Origin: Cyclobacterium sp. 1_MG-2023
Lineage (GTDB): Bacteria > Bacteroidota > Bacteroidia > Cytophagales > Cyclobacteriaceae
Reading direction: 5' to 3'
Length of the DNA stretch: 64,000 bases
Assembly: GCF_030546805.1 (NCBI RefSeq)
Contig: NZ_JAUOPC010000012.1
Coordinates: 62,001 to 126,000, forward strand
In this document: positions 27,903 to 37,115 of the stretch, one piece after another
Layout: every line of letters begins with the position of its first letter
How positions within the stretch are numbered: the stretch's first letter is position 1
Notes under the pieces: generated by a model
What the model saw: only the letters and a program-made list of their open reading frames with translations
Database searches by the model: none
What the model was told of the DNA's origin: nothing
Made by a program: the position numbers and the translations under genes

Positions 27903-28103
27903 CTATTCCTTTGTTGGGTGCTCATCCTTATCTGATGGGTGCTCATCACCACCTGATGGATGCTCTTCTTCTGCAGCCGGGTGCTCTTCTGTCTGTTCTA
28001 CTTTGTCGGTTTTTTTATTCCCACAAGAAGAAATGGTGAATGAAAACAGCAAGCCCATCAAAAGCAGCATTGCAAGTGGTTTTATACTTTTTAAAATTTT
28101 CAT
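27903..28103 (-). CDS. Small lipoprotein with EHP repeats
   Basis: The 66-residue protein has a good lipoprotein signal (hydrophobic core LAMLLLMGLLFSFTIS, Cys27 in ISSC). The rest of the chain is very acidic and holds four EHP units: EHPAAEE, EHPSGGD, EHPSDKD and EHPTKE. Glu/His-rich tails can bind divalent metals, and the repeats have a near-regular spacing of seven or eight residues. It lies tail-to-tail with the transglutaminase-like lipoprotein, 35 bases apart. I know no named family for it. The signal peptide and ordered repeats make it a real gene rather than a chance frame. Confidence 0.75.
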   Translation of the reverse strand: MKILKSIKPLAMLLLMGLLFSFTISSCGNKKTDKVEQTEEHPAAEEEHPSGGDEHPSDKDEHPTKE

Positions 28104-28171
28104 AGTCTTTAATTTTCTACACCTATCAAAGTACCTTTTTTTTTTGTGATTTCAAAATAAACAAAAGATTA

Positions 28172-28179
28172 TACTTTTG
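28172..28179 (+). promoter_or_regulatory. Candidate -7 element upstream of the Gre-family gene
   Basis: TACTTTTG fits TAnnTTTG and lies 106 bases before the start codon. A TTTG 25 bases upstream is a slightly distant -33 candidate. Weak evidence alone. Confidence 0.3.
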
Positions 28180-28285
28180 ACAATCAACTCCATAGGTCAA
28201 TACATAGGTAGCCAAAAATTAAATCTTGAAATGAAAACTCTGGCAACCTTTTTGCCTCCTTACTTAAAAACATTTTTAAAACATT

Positions 28286-28747
28286 ATGGAAAAATTAAAC
28301 TTTAAAAAAAGAGTAATGGAAGAAGCCGTCAGGCGCCAAGAAAGCATAGTGTCGGACTTTAGGCAAAGAATAAAGGAGATTAGAGAAGGAGAGCAACAGC
28401 CCCAGGATGAACCCGTTGAGTATGATCAACAAGGCCAAGAAGATGAAAGCGCACTCGTGATCAACAAAATTGGTCGGGAGCTTGACTTTGTCATCGATGA
28501 ATTGGATTTCTTAAAACAAATGAGAACTGCAGATAATATTTTGGAAGAAGCCACGCTCGGAGCAATTGTAAAAACGGACAGCATGACCTTTTTCCCAAGT
28601 GTAAGTTTAGAGGAATTTGAAGTGGATGGTCAGAAATTATTTGGGATTTCAAAAAACGCTCCCATTTACAAGGAAATGAAGGGAAAGAAAAAAGGAGATA
28701 CTTTTGGGTTAAATGGAAAATCCTATAAAATCATAGACTTGTATTGA
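28286..28747 (+). CDS. GreA/GreB-family transcription elongation factor
   Basis: The 153-residue protein has an N-terminal helical region (to about 85) with an acidic middle (PQDEPVEYD, QEDES) that fits the tip of a Gre coiled coil. The C-terminal FKBP-like domain (about 88-153) reads EEATLGAIVKTDSMTFFPSVS, ISKNAPIYKEMKGKKKGDTF and NGKSYKIIDLY. Gre factors enter the RNA polymerase secondary channel and stimulate cleavage of backtracked RNA. The acidic tip makes a cleavage role possible, but the coiled coil differs from E. coli GreA, so a Gre-like regulator without cleavage activity is also possible. Single gene with its own terminator. Confidence 0.82.
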   Translation: MEKLNFKKRVMEEAVRRQESIVSDFRQRIKEIREGEQQPQDEPVEYDQQGQEDESALVINKIGRELDFVIDELDFLKQMRTADNILEEATLGAIVKTDSMTFFPSVSLEEFEVDGQKLFGISKNAPIYKEMKGKKKGDTFGLNGKSYKIIDLY

Positions 28748-28828
28748 CACCTAATCTGGCTGAATAAAAAATTAAGCATTTTGTTTGCCTTACCAAATAG
28801 CTCAACCAAAAAAACTTCAATTCAGTAT

Positions 28829-28867
28829 GAAAAGGAACTACGAATTAACTTTCTGGTTCCTTTTTTT
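28829..28867 (+). terminator. Terminator after Gre-family gene
   Basis: AAAAGGAAC pairs with GTTCCTTTT around a loop of about 17 bases and is followed by more T. It lies 82 bases beyond the stop. Confidence 0.65.
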
Positions 28868-28930
28868 CTAGCTCATTTTGAGACGTTCATCTCAGAGTAT
28901 CGCCAATAAAAAAATTAATGATTAAGTGAT

Positions 28931-29614
28931 TTAAAAATTCAAGTACCAGCCAAATTTAAACCAAGTTCTGTGTCTCAGGTCAGGATCAAAAAAACGATCG
29001 GTTCTGTAGTCTATCCCTGCTTGAAATTTTTGCCTTCCTTTTGAAAGGTGGCCCAATGATGCTACTGCTCGATTTTCAAGTCCGCTTACCCTTGCTTGGT
29101 AACTATAAAGGATTTCATCACTAAAAACCAAATAAAACTCTCCCGGATCTAAACTTTTCCCTTCTATTGGAAATTCGAAAGAAACTCTATACCTAACCCG
29201 ATAATCATTTTTTTCAAAAGGGGAATAAGTCTGGTCGAAACGAATTCTATGCCCAATTTTATAATTTCTAGGCAACTGGAGTATTGAGATTTGCTGTATT
29301 GTCCGATGGCTATTGTCACCTCTACTATTCACACGGTATTGATAGCCTCCTGCTATATCAATAAATGGATTAACTTTTGTTCCTAAGAACCCTTGAAAAT
29401 CAGTGAGATTATGGAAATAGCCGACATCAAGATCCTCTCCCTCGAACTTTTCGGCCAGGCCGTGTTGACTCTCTATTTTACCAATAACTTTTAATTTTTC
29501 TGTGGCTTTAAAACCTACCTGAAATTCAGGGAAAAACCCAAATAAGCGAACAGTTCCTTGAGCCATTATTTGAATTGGAAGTAATAAAAATAAAATAAGT
29601 AATAGTTTACGCAT
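28931..29614 (-). CDS. DUF2490 outer-membrane protein
   Basis: The 227-residue protein has a Sec signal (LLLILFLLLPIQIMAQ). The body has alternating hydrophobic and polar strands with aromatic girdles, such as FIDIAGGYQYRV, YKIGHRIRFDQTY and YRVRYRVSFEFP, and ends in an aromatic residue (WYLNF). This is a beta-barrel pattern matching DUF2490. These proteins are predicted to lie in the outer membrane and have no established role. The gene overlaps the preceding one by one base (TAATG), so the pair is translated together. Confidence 0.83.
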   Translation of the reverse strand: MRKLLLILFLLLPIQIMAQGTVRLFGFFPEFQVGFKATEKLKVIGKIESQHGLAEKFEGEDLDVGYFHNLTDFQGFLGTKVNPFIDIAGGYQYRVNSRGDNSHRTIQQISILQLPRNYKIGHRIRFDQTYSPFEKNDYRVRYRVSFEFPIEGKSLDPGEFYLVFSDEILYSYQARVSGLENRAVASLGHLSKGRQKFQAGIDYRTDRFFDPDLRHRTWFKFGWYLNF

Positions 29615-30189
29615 TAAAAGAATAGATTATTAGAAGGTTCCAGAATGATTTCTCTTTTCATTAGAAGTTCACCCTCCTTATCAAACAATCCTTCCCATAA
29701 TTTTTTTGTACTAGATGTCTTACCATAAAATTCCACTTCATATTTAACTATAATTTCATTGGATTTTTTAGAAACTATCCAATTTTTAAGGTTTTCGTCT
29801 CTCCCGGTATACTGAATTTGAATCTTACGTATTTTAGTTTTCAAAAAGTGTTCCGAAAAATATTTAGATATATTTTGTTTTACCTCAATTGGCAATCTCC
29901 TCCAATGTATTAATACTTCAATATCTTCTAAGGTACCATCTTTACTAAACTCTACACTGTACTTTTTTCTCTTTTGGTAAAATTTAGCTTCATAGCTTTG
30001 GCTTTCCCCTGAGGTTTCAAAATACCAATTCATTCTTTTTTTCTGATCAAATACTTCCTCCACCCAAGCAACCGCATTGGAAGGAACATCACTACTCATC
30101 ACCTTGCTTTCTTTTTCAATTTTCACCTGCCCATTGGCAACCAATGAAAACAGACACACCAACCAAACAACACAAATTATTTTAACCAT
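29614..30189 (-). CDS. Exported protein of unknown function, possibly PepSY-like
   Basis: The 191-residue protein has a Sec signal (VVWLVCLFSLVANGQ) and a mixed alpha/beta body. Two similar stretches, around MNWYFETSGESQSYEAKFY and WEGLFDKEGELLMKRE, fit repeated PepSY-like units that bind peptides or act as periplasmic inhibitors. The resemblance is weak and I would not assign a role from it. It is first in a two-gene unit with the DUF2490 barrel, which points to a shared envelope function. Confidence 0.65.
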   Translation of the reverse strand: MVKIICVVWLVCLFSLVANGQVKIEKESKVMSSDVPSNAVAWVEEVFDQKKRMNWYFETSGESQSYEAKFYQKRKKYSVEFSKDGTLEDIEVLIHWRRLPIEVKQNISKYFSEHFLKTKIRKIQIQYTGRDENLKNWIVSKKSNEIIVKYEVEFYGKTSSTKKLWEGLFDKEGELLMKREIILEPSNNLFF

Positions 30190-30533
30190 TTTTCCGGGAT
30201 TTTCTTAATTCAGACTTTTTTATAGTTTTTACTTAAAGTAAAAACCCGACTTTTCTGATAGAGGCCAGTTTCTCAAATCATTAAACTGTTAAATAATTAT
30301 TAAGCCCTGTTTAATAAAACTTGTATCCTAAATAAGAATATTATGGTATTTCCGGAAAGGCAGCGCAAATATAATGAGTAGAAGAAGACTTAACTTGATT
30401 ATAACCAAATAAAATGGCCTGATTCTAGTTTTACACAATAGAATCAGGCCATTTATTCCAACACCGAACCAATTCAGAATAAATTTAACAAGATTTTAGC
30501 CCAAAAAATTTGATCAAAAACCCTGCAGTGTTA
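30190..30533. other. 344-base intergenic region
   Basis: It holds the upstream region of the 29614-30189 gene and the terminator of the M81 gene (30411-30455). The rest is AT-rich with no gene or repeat that I can support. Confidence 0.5.
30411..30455 (-). terminator. Terminator of the M81 peptidase gene
   Basis: A perfect 16-bp stem, AAATGGCCTGATTCTA with TAGAATCAGGCCATTT, has an 11-base loop. T-rich sequence follows on the minus strand. It is among the longest perfect stems in the window. Confidence 0.82.
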
Positions 30534-32123
30534 TTAAAATTCATGAGACAAGGGGACTAATCTTGCACTTAGATCCGGCATTTCCATATCCTTATCAAAT
30601 GGAAATATTGGTCGGTTGATGCGTTTAAACTCCAAACGCTCCAGATCCTGATCAACCCCCCCCGGGGTAAGTGCCATGATCCAATCTGCCCTCATGTCGT
30701 ACAGTTCAGGTACCAGGTAACCAATTTTCACTACTACAATATCCGTTTCTTTTGGATTAAGACCAAGGTTAGTAAAATCCCTTTCCCTATGGTAGGGCTT
30801 TCTTTTTTTGGTAACAATTACGTGAACACTGCCAACTTTTACAACCACCTCTACTTCTGCATTTTTATCCCCCTTTTCTATGGCTGTCACCTCACCGGTA
30901 AGTAGTAAAGGTGGAGCAAATCGATCATCCACTGCAGCTCCGGCCTTGGCAGACACTTCCCCTCCTACACCTACCTCCAACGCAGCTTTTACCAAATCAG
31001 GACCTGGAATAGAAGCATAAATTAGGGAAGGTCCTGAGGCTGATTTAAATTCAGGTCTATCAAGTATTTCTTTGAGTGTCCAAGTTACATCTCCAGCGCC
31101 TCCGGCGGTCGGATTGTCTCCCATATCACTGATCATAAATGGCACTTTATCACTGGCAATGGCCATATCCAAACTCTCCTTAAGACTGGCGGTAGGTGCA
31201 ATAAATTCAAATTTGTTGCGTCTTTCCCAAAAACTTGAGGCAAGTTCTTCTGCCGTTTGCGTGACTTTCTCCTTATCATCCCCGGTAACCATTACCACAG
31301 CGTGGTTTCTCGGCTCATCTGCCCAAGCATAGCCTACCCAAATTGCGGCATCTACTATCCCCTCCTGTTGGGTAGCCGGATTTACAGCCGCGTATAAACT
31401 TTTTCCCGGTTCAACACGGGTACTGGTTTTTTCTCCTGGAAGTAAAATGGGTACTGGAATCCATGCTTTAAAAGCAGGCTTTCCTTTTCCCGATTCCAAA
31501 CGATCCAATAAATTATCAACAGCGCGTTTTTTGGATTCCAATGCATCTTCATGAGGAGCCATTCGATAGCAGGTAATTAAGTCAGAATTGCCCGCCAGTC
31601 TCCACGAAACATTTCCGTGTAAATCCATAGAAGTAGAAATGATGGTCTCTTTTCCTATAACCTCCCTTATTCTTTCTATAAAGTCTCCTTCAGGGTCATC
31701 AAGACCTACCACACTCATGGCCCCGTGAATATCAAAAAACAAGCCGTCATAAGGTAGGTTTTCCTTTAGCCTCTCCAAAGTCTCACCCACTAGCGATTCG
31801 TAGGCTTCTCTAGAAACAATTCCTCCGGGAATGGCATGCCCCCTTAAAGTAGGAAACCACTCGGCTCTAGATCTATTGATTGAGTCAGGCTTCATAAATG
31901 GGTAATAATTAAATATTTCTTCTCCTCTTCGTGCAAGAAAGGCTTCTTCCTCCGATACTGCCGGTGAAAAAGTACTAGACTCTATAGCCAAACCCGCAAT
32001 TGCCACCCGAGGAAGGTCAGCATTATGTTCAGCGCTCTCCGATGTTTTGCCCCCGCAATAACTAAACAACAGCAATGTACTGAGTAAGCACAAATAAGAA
32101 TAGGTAGATTTTTCTTTTAACAT
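30534..32123 (-). CDS. M81-family metallopeptidase (MlrC-like), exported
   Basis: The 529-residue protein has a hydrophobic N-terminal signal. A Cys at position 23 (LLFSYCGG) may be lipidated, although Tyr before Cys is an unusual lipobox. The body matches the M81 family: ESSTFSP, FFDIHGAMSVVGLDDPEGDF, STSMDLHGNVS with metal-ligand His, CYRMAPHEDALES and MGDNPTAGGAGDVTW, which continues into the MlrC C-terminal domain. MlrC of microcystin degraders cleaves linearised toxin fragments; relatives here probably hydrolyse other small peptides or amides. Export distinguishes it from the cytoplasmic MlrC type. Single gene. Confidence 0.87.
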   Translation of the reverse strand: MLKEKSTYSYLCLLSTLLLFSYCGGKTSESAEHNADLPRVAIAGLAIESSTFSPAVSEEEAFLARRGEEIFNYYPFMKPDSINRSRAEWFPTLRGHAIPGGIVSREAYESLVGETLERLKENLPYDGLFFDIHGAMSVVGLDDPEGDFIERIREVIGKETIISTSMDLHGNVSWRLAGNSDLITCYRMAPHEDALESKKRAVDNLLDRLESGKGKPAFKAWIPVPILLPGEKTSTRVEPGKSLYAAVNPATQQEGIVDAAIWVGYAWADEPRNHAVVMVTGDDKEKVTQTAEELASSFWERRNKFEFIAPTASLKESLDMAIASDKVPFMISDMGDNPTAGGAGDVTWTLKEILDRPEFKSASGPSLIYASIPGPDLVKAALEVGVGGEVSAKAGAAVDDRFAPPLLLTGEVTAIEKGDKNAEVEVVVKVGSVHVIVTKKRKPYHRERDFTNLGLNPKETDIVVVKIGYLVPELYDMRADWIMALTPGGVDQDLERLEFKRINRPIFPFDKDMEMPDLSARLVPLSHEF

Positions 32124-32440
32124 AGTAGCAATATTAAATGATAATAAAGACTTAGATTCGATAAAATATCATTGAATAATCTAAAATAAGTTAATTTTTA
32201 ACACATATTCTACACAAGTAGATAAATTAATTGAATAAAACCCTTCTAAAGAATCAAATTTTCTCCAAACTAATATAAAATTGTGCTCATAAAGTTTTGG
32301 GGGCACCCCATAAACGCATTCAAAAAAATAATATCATTGAGCTGTTATTTTACTTTTAATTGTTTGCTAACCTTCACAATCTATTTGCCATTATATGGTT
32401 TATTTTAGTATCTTTCCCTTTTAATCCTAAATATCATTTT
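32124..32440. other. 317-base divergent spacer
   Basis: This is AT-rich spacer before the beta-lactamase-fold gene, taking its start as ATG 32441. A small GC hairpin (TGGGG/CCCCA) lies at about 32298-32310. No gene, exact promoter or long repeat is seen. Confidence 0.45.
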
Positions 32441-33511
32441 ATGTTTTCTACCGACAGGAAATCCACCATTTTTACTGCCTGGCATAAAGCGTTTGATCAG
32501 TTTTCTACCAAGAAAAAGTTAACAGGGCTTGTTCTTAGTATTTTTAAGGAAAACACAGAACCCATTTTATGGTCTGATTCCACTAAGGACATTTCTTTAG
32601 ATCAACCTTATTTCATCACAGAGCTAGGTAATATTCACCTGTTGGCTATATTTATCAAACTAAAGATAAGAGGATTACTATCTCTTGATCAATCCATTAC
32701 AGACATTCTTGAAAAAAAAGATTACGAAGGATTAATCAACCTAAGAGGTAAGGATTATACAGAAGAAGTTACCATTTCTCATTTATTGTCACATAGGTCA
32801 GGAATTCCCGATTTTCTGAATCATTCTTCAAAAGATGAACAGTCCATAAAGTCCCACATTTATAGCGGAGAGGATTTATCTTGGGAGTTAAAAGATTTTG
32901 TGAGCAAATGCAAAGGTCAGAAACCAATTTTTAAACCCGGTAAATCTTCAAAAAGTATTTACTCTGCCACCAATGATCTTTTGCTAGGTAAGATCATTGA
33001 AAAGATCACCGGTGATTCATTAGAAAAAGCCCTGAATGATTTTCACTTTTCCAGACTATCTATGAACCAAACTTATGTATATAAAGACCCGAACGATAGA
33101 ACCCCTGCACTATTTTCTTATAAAAATCAACCTTTGAATTTACCTCATGCGATGAGTTCACTAGGAGGTGCCGGAGGTATTGTAAGTACAGCCAGGGACA
33201 GCCTCACCTTCTTGAAGGCATTTTTTCACGGACACCTTTTTCCACTGTCCGAATTGGACAATATCATGAACTGGTTACCGGTAAAACAAGGCCTTAGCCA
33301 AGGGATAGGGATTTCTCGCTACCAAAGAACTCGAATTTTACCTTTGGCGTCAAAGGATCCTGAGTTCATTGGGTGTACAGGGCATACCTCCGGAGCTTTC
33401 AGTTTATATGCTCCGGAATTTCAAATATTCTTGACAGGGACCACCAATCAATCTGACGATCCATTGCTTCCCTATAAACTAGCTTCTGCTATGTTAAAAG
33501 AACTGAATTAA
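32441..33511 (+). CDS. Beta-lactamase-fold protein lacking the catalytic SxxK
   Basis: I choose ATG 32441 (MFSTDRKSTIFTAW, 356 residues). A TTG at 32360 would add 27 mostly hydrophobic residues. The family (class C beta-lactamase / D-alanyl peptidase) is clear from ISHLLSHRSGIPDF, YSATNDLLLGKIIEKITG and SLGGAGGIVST. The active site is not intact: where the SxxK motif belongs the sequence is E61-L-G-N64, the YxN motif is Y174-S-A176, and the HxG motif reads HTSG. It is therefore probably not a classical serine hydrolase and may be a binding or scaffold protein. The stop lies four bases from the convergent AarF gene. The residue alignment was done by eye. Confidence 0.83.
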   Translation: MFSTDRKSTIFTAWHKAFDQFSTKKKLTGLVLSIFKENTEPILWSDSTKDISLDQPYFITELGNIHLLAIFIKLKIRGLLSLDQSITDILEKKDYEGLINLRGKDYTEEVTISHLLSHRSGIPDFLNHSSKDEQSIKSHIYSGEDLSWELKDFVSKCKGQKPIFKPGKSSKSIYSATNDLLLGKIIEKITGDSLEKALNDFHFSRLSMNQTYVYKDPNDRTPALFSYKNQPLNLPHAMSSLGGAGGIVSTARDSLTFLKAFFHGHLFPLSELDNIMNWLPVKQGLSQGIGISRYQRTRILPLASKDPEFIGCTGHTSGAFSLYAPEFQIFLTGTTNQSDDPLLPYKLASAMLKELN

Positions 33512-33515
33512 AATT

Positions 33516-34838
33516 TCAGTTCTTTATCCAGTCCGGCTTTGTTGTTTTAATATTGGCTTGTAATTGGTTAAGTAAATTATACAATCCAAAATAAGTCCTA
33601 TTGATGTACAAACCATGTCTGGAACCACGGGCTTGTTTCGATTTCCTAAACATCTTGTCATTTGAGATTTTATCTCCCAAAGCAAAGATCATTTGGAAGT
33701 AGTTATCATCTGCGAAATCAAAGGTATCCACATGAAACGGCTTACCTAGCAGAGAAATCATCTCTTTAAACGTATTTTTAAAATAATTTTTTTCCTCGGC
33801 AGAATCCCTATCAGAAATAAACTCAAGGTCATAGAAAATTTGATCCAATTCATCCTCTTTGATCAATAGGTCTTTCTTTATTAGAGAAAAATAACCGGAA
33901 TAAAATTCCTCAGGAATCACTTTAACACAACCAAAATCGATAACAGCCAATTCATCCCCCTCTTGTATTATGAAATTCCCGGGATGCGGATCTGCATGAA
34001 CTTGTTTTAGCTGATGCACTTGATGATCATAAAAATCCCACATGATTTGACCTACCTTGTCTCTAGCCTCTTGACTTGGATTCGTTTGAAGCCATTCCTT
34101 AAGGTGTTTGCCTTCCATCCAGTCCATGGTGATCACACGGGCGCTGCTCATTTCTTCATAGTATTTCGGGAAATTCAGGCCTTTAATGTGACTACAAGCT
34201 TGCGATATCTCCTTACTCCTTATGACTTCCAGTTTGTAATCGGTCTCTTCGAGTAATTTTTCTTCCACCTCTTCCATATAATTATCCAACTCCCTTTCAT
34301 TCATGTTCAATAAACGAAGTGCAAATGGTTTAACCAGTTTCAGGTCTGATTTCACACTTGAACCTACACCCGGATACTGAATTTTCACTGCGAACACCTT
34401 ATCTCCCTTGGTTGCTTTGTGCACCTGACCTATGGAAGCAGCATTCGCTGCGGAAGTGGTGAAGGTATCAAAAAGGTTTTCAGGCCCTTTCTTAAAATAT
34501 TGATTAAAGGTCTTTACTACCAGTGGATAAGATAAAGGCGGCGCGCTGTACTGTGCCATTGTAAATTTATCTTGATAAGCGCCAGGCAGCATATTTTTAT
34601 CCATTGCCATCATTTGAGCCACTTTTAAGGCACTCCCTTTCAGTTCACTGAGAGAATCATAAATATCTGTGGCATTGTTTCTATGCAATTCATCTTTGGT
34701 CATTGCGGGGTTGACTACTTTTTTAGCGTAGTGCTTCATATAATTCCCACCTACCTTAGCGCCTGTACTAATAAACTTTGCTGCTCTTTGCACTTTGGAG
34801 ACAGGTATGCTTTGTTGCTCATTTATTTTATTTGTCAT
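33516..34838 (-). CDS. AarF/ABC1/UbiB-family atypical kinase
   Basis: The 440-residue protein has the ABC1 kinase-like fold. Residues include AASIGQVH (the Ala-rich loop), K152 in AVKIQYPG, the catalytic VHADPHPGNF and VIDFGCVK. The KxGQ motif typical of UbiB/COQ8 reads K72-V-A-Q75. These proteins support ubiquinone or other isoprenoid lipid metabolism and are unusual ATPases/kinases. It has no C-terminal membrane helices, unlike E. coli UbiB. It is two bases downstream of the TetR gene, so the pair is one operon, and TetR probably controls it. Confidence 0.88.
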   Translation of the reverse strand: MTNKINEQQSIPVSKVQRAAKFISTGAKVGGNYMKHYAKKVVNPAMTKDELHRNNATDIYDSLSELKGSALKVAQMMAMDKNMLPGAYQDKFTMAQYSAPPLSYPLVVKTFNQYFKKGPENLFDTFTTSAANAASIGQVHKATKGDKVFAVKIQYPGVGSSVKSDLKLVKPFALRLLNMNERELDNYMEEVEEKLLEETDYKLEVIRSKEISQACSHIKGLNFPKYYEEMSSARVITMDWMEGKHLKEWLQTNPSQEARDKVGQIMWDFYDHQVHQLKQVHADPHPGNFIIQEGDELAVIDFGCVKVIPEEFYSGYFSLIKKDLLIKEDELDQIFYDLEFISDRDSAEEKNYFKNTFKEMISLLGKPFHVDTFDFADDNYFQMIFALGDKISNDKMFRKSKQARGSRHGLYINRTYFGLYNLLNQLQANIKTTKPDWIKN

Positions 34839-34840
34839 GG

Positions 34841-35506
34841 CTATTTGGATTGAAAAAGGAATTTTGCAAAATCTACGAAACTATCAATGGCAGACCTACC
34901 CATCAAGTCAAAGGCTAAATTGACCGACTTTTCTATGGCTGCATCTGTTTTTTCAAAAGCCGGCGAATCATCTTTTAACCAAAATCTAAAAACAAACATT
35001 ACCTGAAGCCACATGGCCTCTTGGTATTTATCTGTTAAATATGGCCGCTCTGCAATTTCCTCTGATTCTTTCCCTTCATTGACTATACCGCTGGCAAAAT
35101 CTTTAAACTTTGCTTTAAAGCCTTTTAATTCTGAAGGGTAACTTTGATTTTTTAATGATACATTACCATATACTGCTAACAAGTAGGATCTTTTATTTTT
35201 CAACTCTTCAATCCAAGTAAATAAAAAGCCCAAAAGCTTTTCTCGAGATGTGTAAGATTGATAAATTTCCTGACTTTCCAAAGCTTGAATAGTATTGTCA
35301 AAAATCAATTCCCAAACCGCTTTTTTTACTGCCCCAAAAGAAGAAAAATACTCATAAAAAACGGCCTCCTTCATTTTCATGTCCTTTGTGAACTTGAAAA
35401 CAGAAACCGGTTCACTCCCGGTTTCCAAAATATAGGAGATGTATCCATCAATTATTTTATTTTTGTCCGTATGGCTATTTTTTGTTTTCTCTGTCATTTT
35501 ACCCAT
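34841..35506 (-). CDS. TetR-family regulator
   Basis: The 221-residue protein has an N-terminal helix-turn-helix region (about 18-62: IIDGYISYILETG, VSVFKFTKDMKMKEAVFYEYFSS), diverged from the classical TetR motif but in the right place. An all-helical ligand/dimer domain follows. It is immediately upstream of the AarF kinase with a two-base gap, a pairing that suggests control of its own operon. The ligand is unknown. Confidence 0.78.
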   Translation of the reverse strand: MGKMTEKTKNSHTDKNKIIDGYISYILETGSEPVSVFKFTKDMKMKEAVFYEYFSSFGAVKKAVWELIFDNTIQALESQEIYQSYTSREKLLGFLFTWIEELKNKRSYLLAVYGNVSLKNQSYPSELKGFKAKFKDFASGIVNEGKESEEIAERPYLTDKYQEAMWLQVMFVFRFWLKDDSPAFEKTDAAIEKSVNLAFDLMGRSAIDSFVDFAKFLFQSK

Positions 35507-35690
35507 TTATTATTCTTAATTGTTTAACTAAATAAAGGGCAATGTGGTTTGTTAATTCTTACTAAATTTTCTGAGAAAAAAATTAAATCCATTTGAGAAT
35601 GAGTAAATTCACAGCTGACAGAATACTATTTGCACATCTATTTTTTACTTGTTTTCGTTAATTATGATACAGTCTAACGATAATTTAACA

Positions 35691-37016
35691 ATGCTTAACG
35701 CCAAGTCCATTCTTTATATCGCCATCTTGACGGCTTCAATTTTCATTTCATCCTGCGATAAAAATATTGACGAAGCACCTCAAGACCCGAATCTTGTGAA
35801 AAATGCAATTTTTGAAACGATGCAGGAATGGTATTACTGGAATGATCAATTGCCTTCGGTTGTAAATATTGACAGTTACGGTAGCAATGAGGAGTTACTC
35901 TACAACCTTATGTACCTACAATACGACAGATGGTCCTACCTCACCACAAAAGAAGAGTTTGAAAAAGCATTTACAGGCCAAAATGCCGGACATGGTTTTG
36001 GATTTGGCTTAAATGCCGCAAACGAAATATTCATTTCCTTTGTCTATGAGGAATCACCAGCAGGGCAAGATGGCTGGCAGAGGGGTTGGCAGCTCTTAGA
36101 AATCAATGACAAACCAATTTCAGCTTATGAAACTGATGGCGGTTACAATTTTGATTTAGGCGAAAGTACGCCCGGCATATCCAACACCTTCACCTTCAAA
36201 CTACCCGATGGAAGTACCACTACAAGGACCAGTGTTAAAGACAATTACCAAGCAAACTCAGTCCTTCATAAAGAAATTATCGAACAAGGCGGTAAAAAAA
36301 TAGGGTACTGGGTTTACAACAGTTTCAAAGCAACTGCAAACATAAGTCCTACTAAAAGTGTGGAAGTTGAGGAAACTTTACAATACTTTGAAGAAGGGAA
36401 TATTGATGAATTAATTGTTGACTTAAGGTACAATGGAGGAGGCTCCGTAGATGTGGCAGAACAGATAATGAATGCATTGGTTCCTGCTGCAGCTGATGGC
36501 AAATTAATGTATACCAATGATTTTAATCCTGACAAAGCAAGCCTCAACGATTCATATAATTTTGAAAGAACCAATAACCTGTCATTGGATAAATTGGTTG
36601 TCATTTCTTCAAGGGGATCTGCCTCTTCCAGTGAATTGTTAATAAATTGTTTGAAACCTTATATGGAGGTTACGCTAGTGGGCGAACAAACCTATGGGAA
36701 ACCTGTAGGATCATTTCCCTTATCATCATTTAACAGTGTATTGGATCAAAACAATGTGGAGTTAGTGCCTATTACTTTTGCGATTGCGAATGCTGCTGGA
36801 GAAGCAGCATATTATGACGGGTTTCCTGCAGACATCTTGGCTGCTGATGATCCTGCCATCAATTGGGGAAACCTAGAGGATGAAAGACTATCCGCAGCTA
36901 TTTCTTACCTACTGTATGGCAACCTAAGTCCAAGCAGCAGAATGACACCTTTGGAGTCTAATTGGCAAATGATTGATGGTTTCACCGGTTTGCAAAAAGA
37001 ATTTCCGGTTTATTAA
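35691..37016 (+). CDS. S41-family (C-terminal processing) peptidase, lipoprotein
   Basis: Starting at ATG 35691 gives 441 residues beginning with a lipoprotein signal (LYIAILTASIFISSC). Earlier starts at 35649 and 35664 put an extra polar segment before it. A helical N-terminal region (MQEWYYWNDQLP) is typical of the Bacteroidota S41 group. A PDZ-like segment (PAGQDGWQRGWQLLEINDKPI) and the peptidase core follow, with Ser310/Ser312 in RGSASSSELL and Lys337 in TYGKPVG forming the Ser-Lys dyad. It should cut proteins in the periplasm or at the outer membrane. It converges with the susD-like gene over a shared terminator. Confidence 0.9.
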   Translation: MLNAKSILYIAILTASIFISSCDKNIDEAPQDPNLVKNAIFETMQEWYYWNDQLPSVVNIDSYGSNEELLYNLMYLQYDRWSYLTTKEEFEKAFTGQNAGHGFGFGLNAANEIFISFVYEESPAGQDGWQRGWQLLEINDKPISAYETDGGYNFDLGESTPGISNTFTFKLPDGSTTTRTSVKDNYQANSVLHKEIIEQGGKKIGYWVYNSFKATANISPTKSVEVEETLQYFEEGNIDELIVDLRYNGGGSVDVAEQIMNALVPAAADGKLMYTNDFNPDKASLNDSYNFERTNNLSLDKLVVISSRGSASSSELLINCLKPYMEVTLVGEQTYGKPVGSFPLSSFNSVLDQNNVELVPITFAIANAAGEAAYYDGFPADILAADDPAINWGNLEDERLSAAISYLLYGNLSPSSRMTPLESNWQMIDGFTGLQKEFPVY

Positions 37017-37115
37017 CTTTTGTGATTACCCACCAAATTAGTACCCTATCATCAGAAGTAGATCAATTTTTGATTCAGGGGTTGGTAAAAAATAAAAACT
37101 GATTGGACTTAGTAA

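Noticed and set aside
27903-28103. Repeated units at the DNA level that might suggest a small repeat array
   Set aside because: The repeats follow codons for EHP units within a lipoprotein frame, with no spacers, so this is coding repetition.
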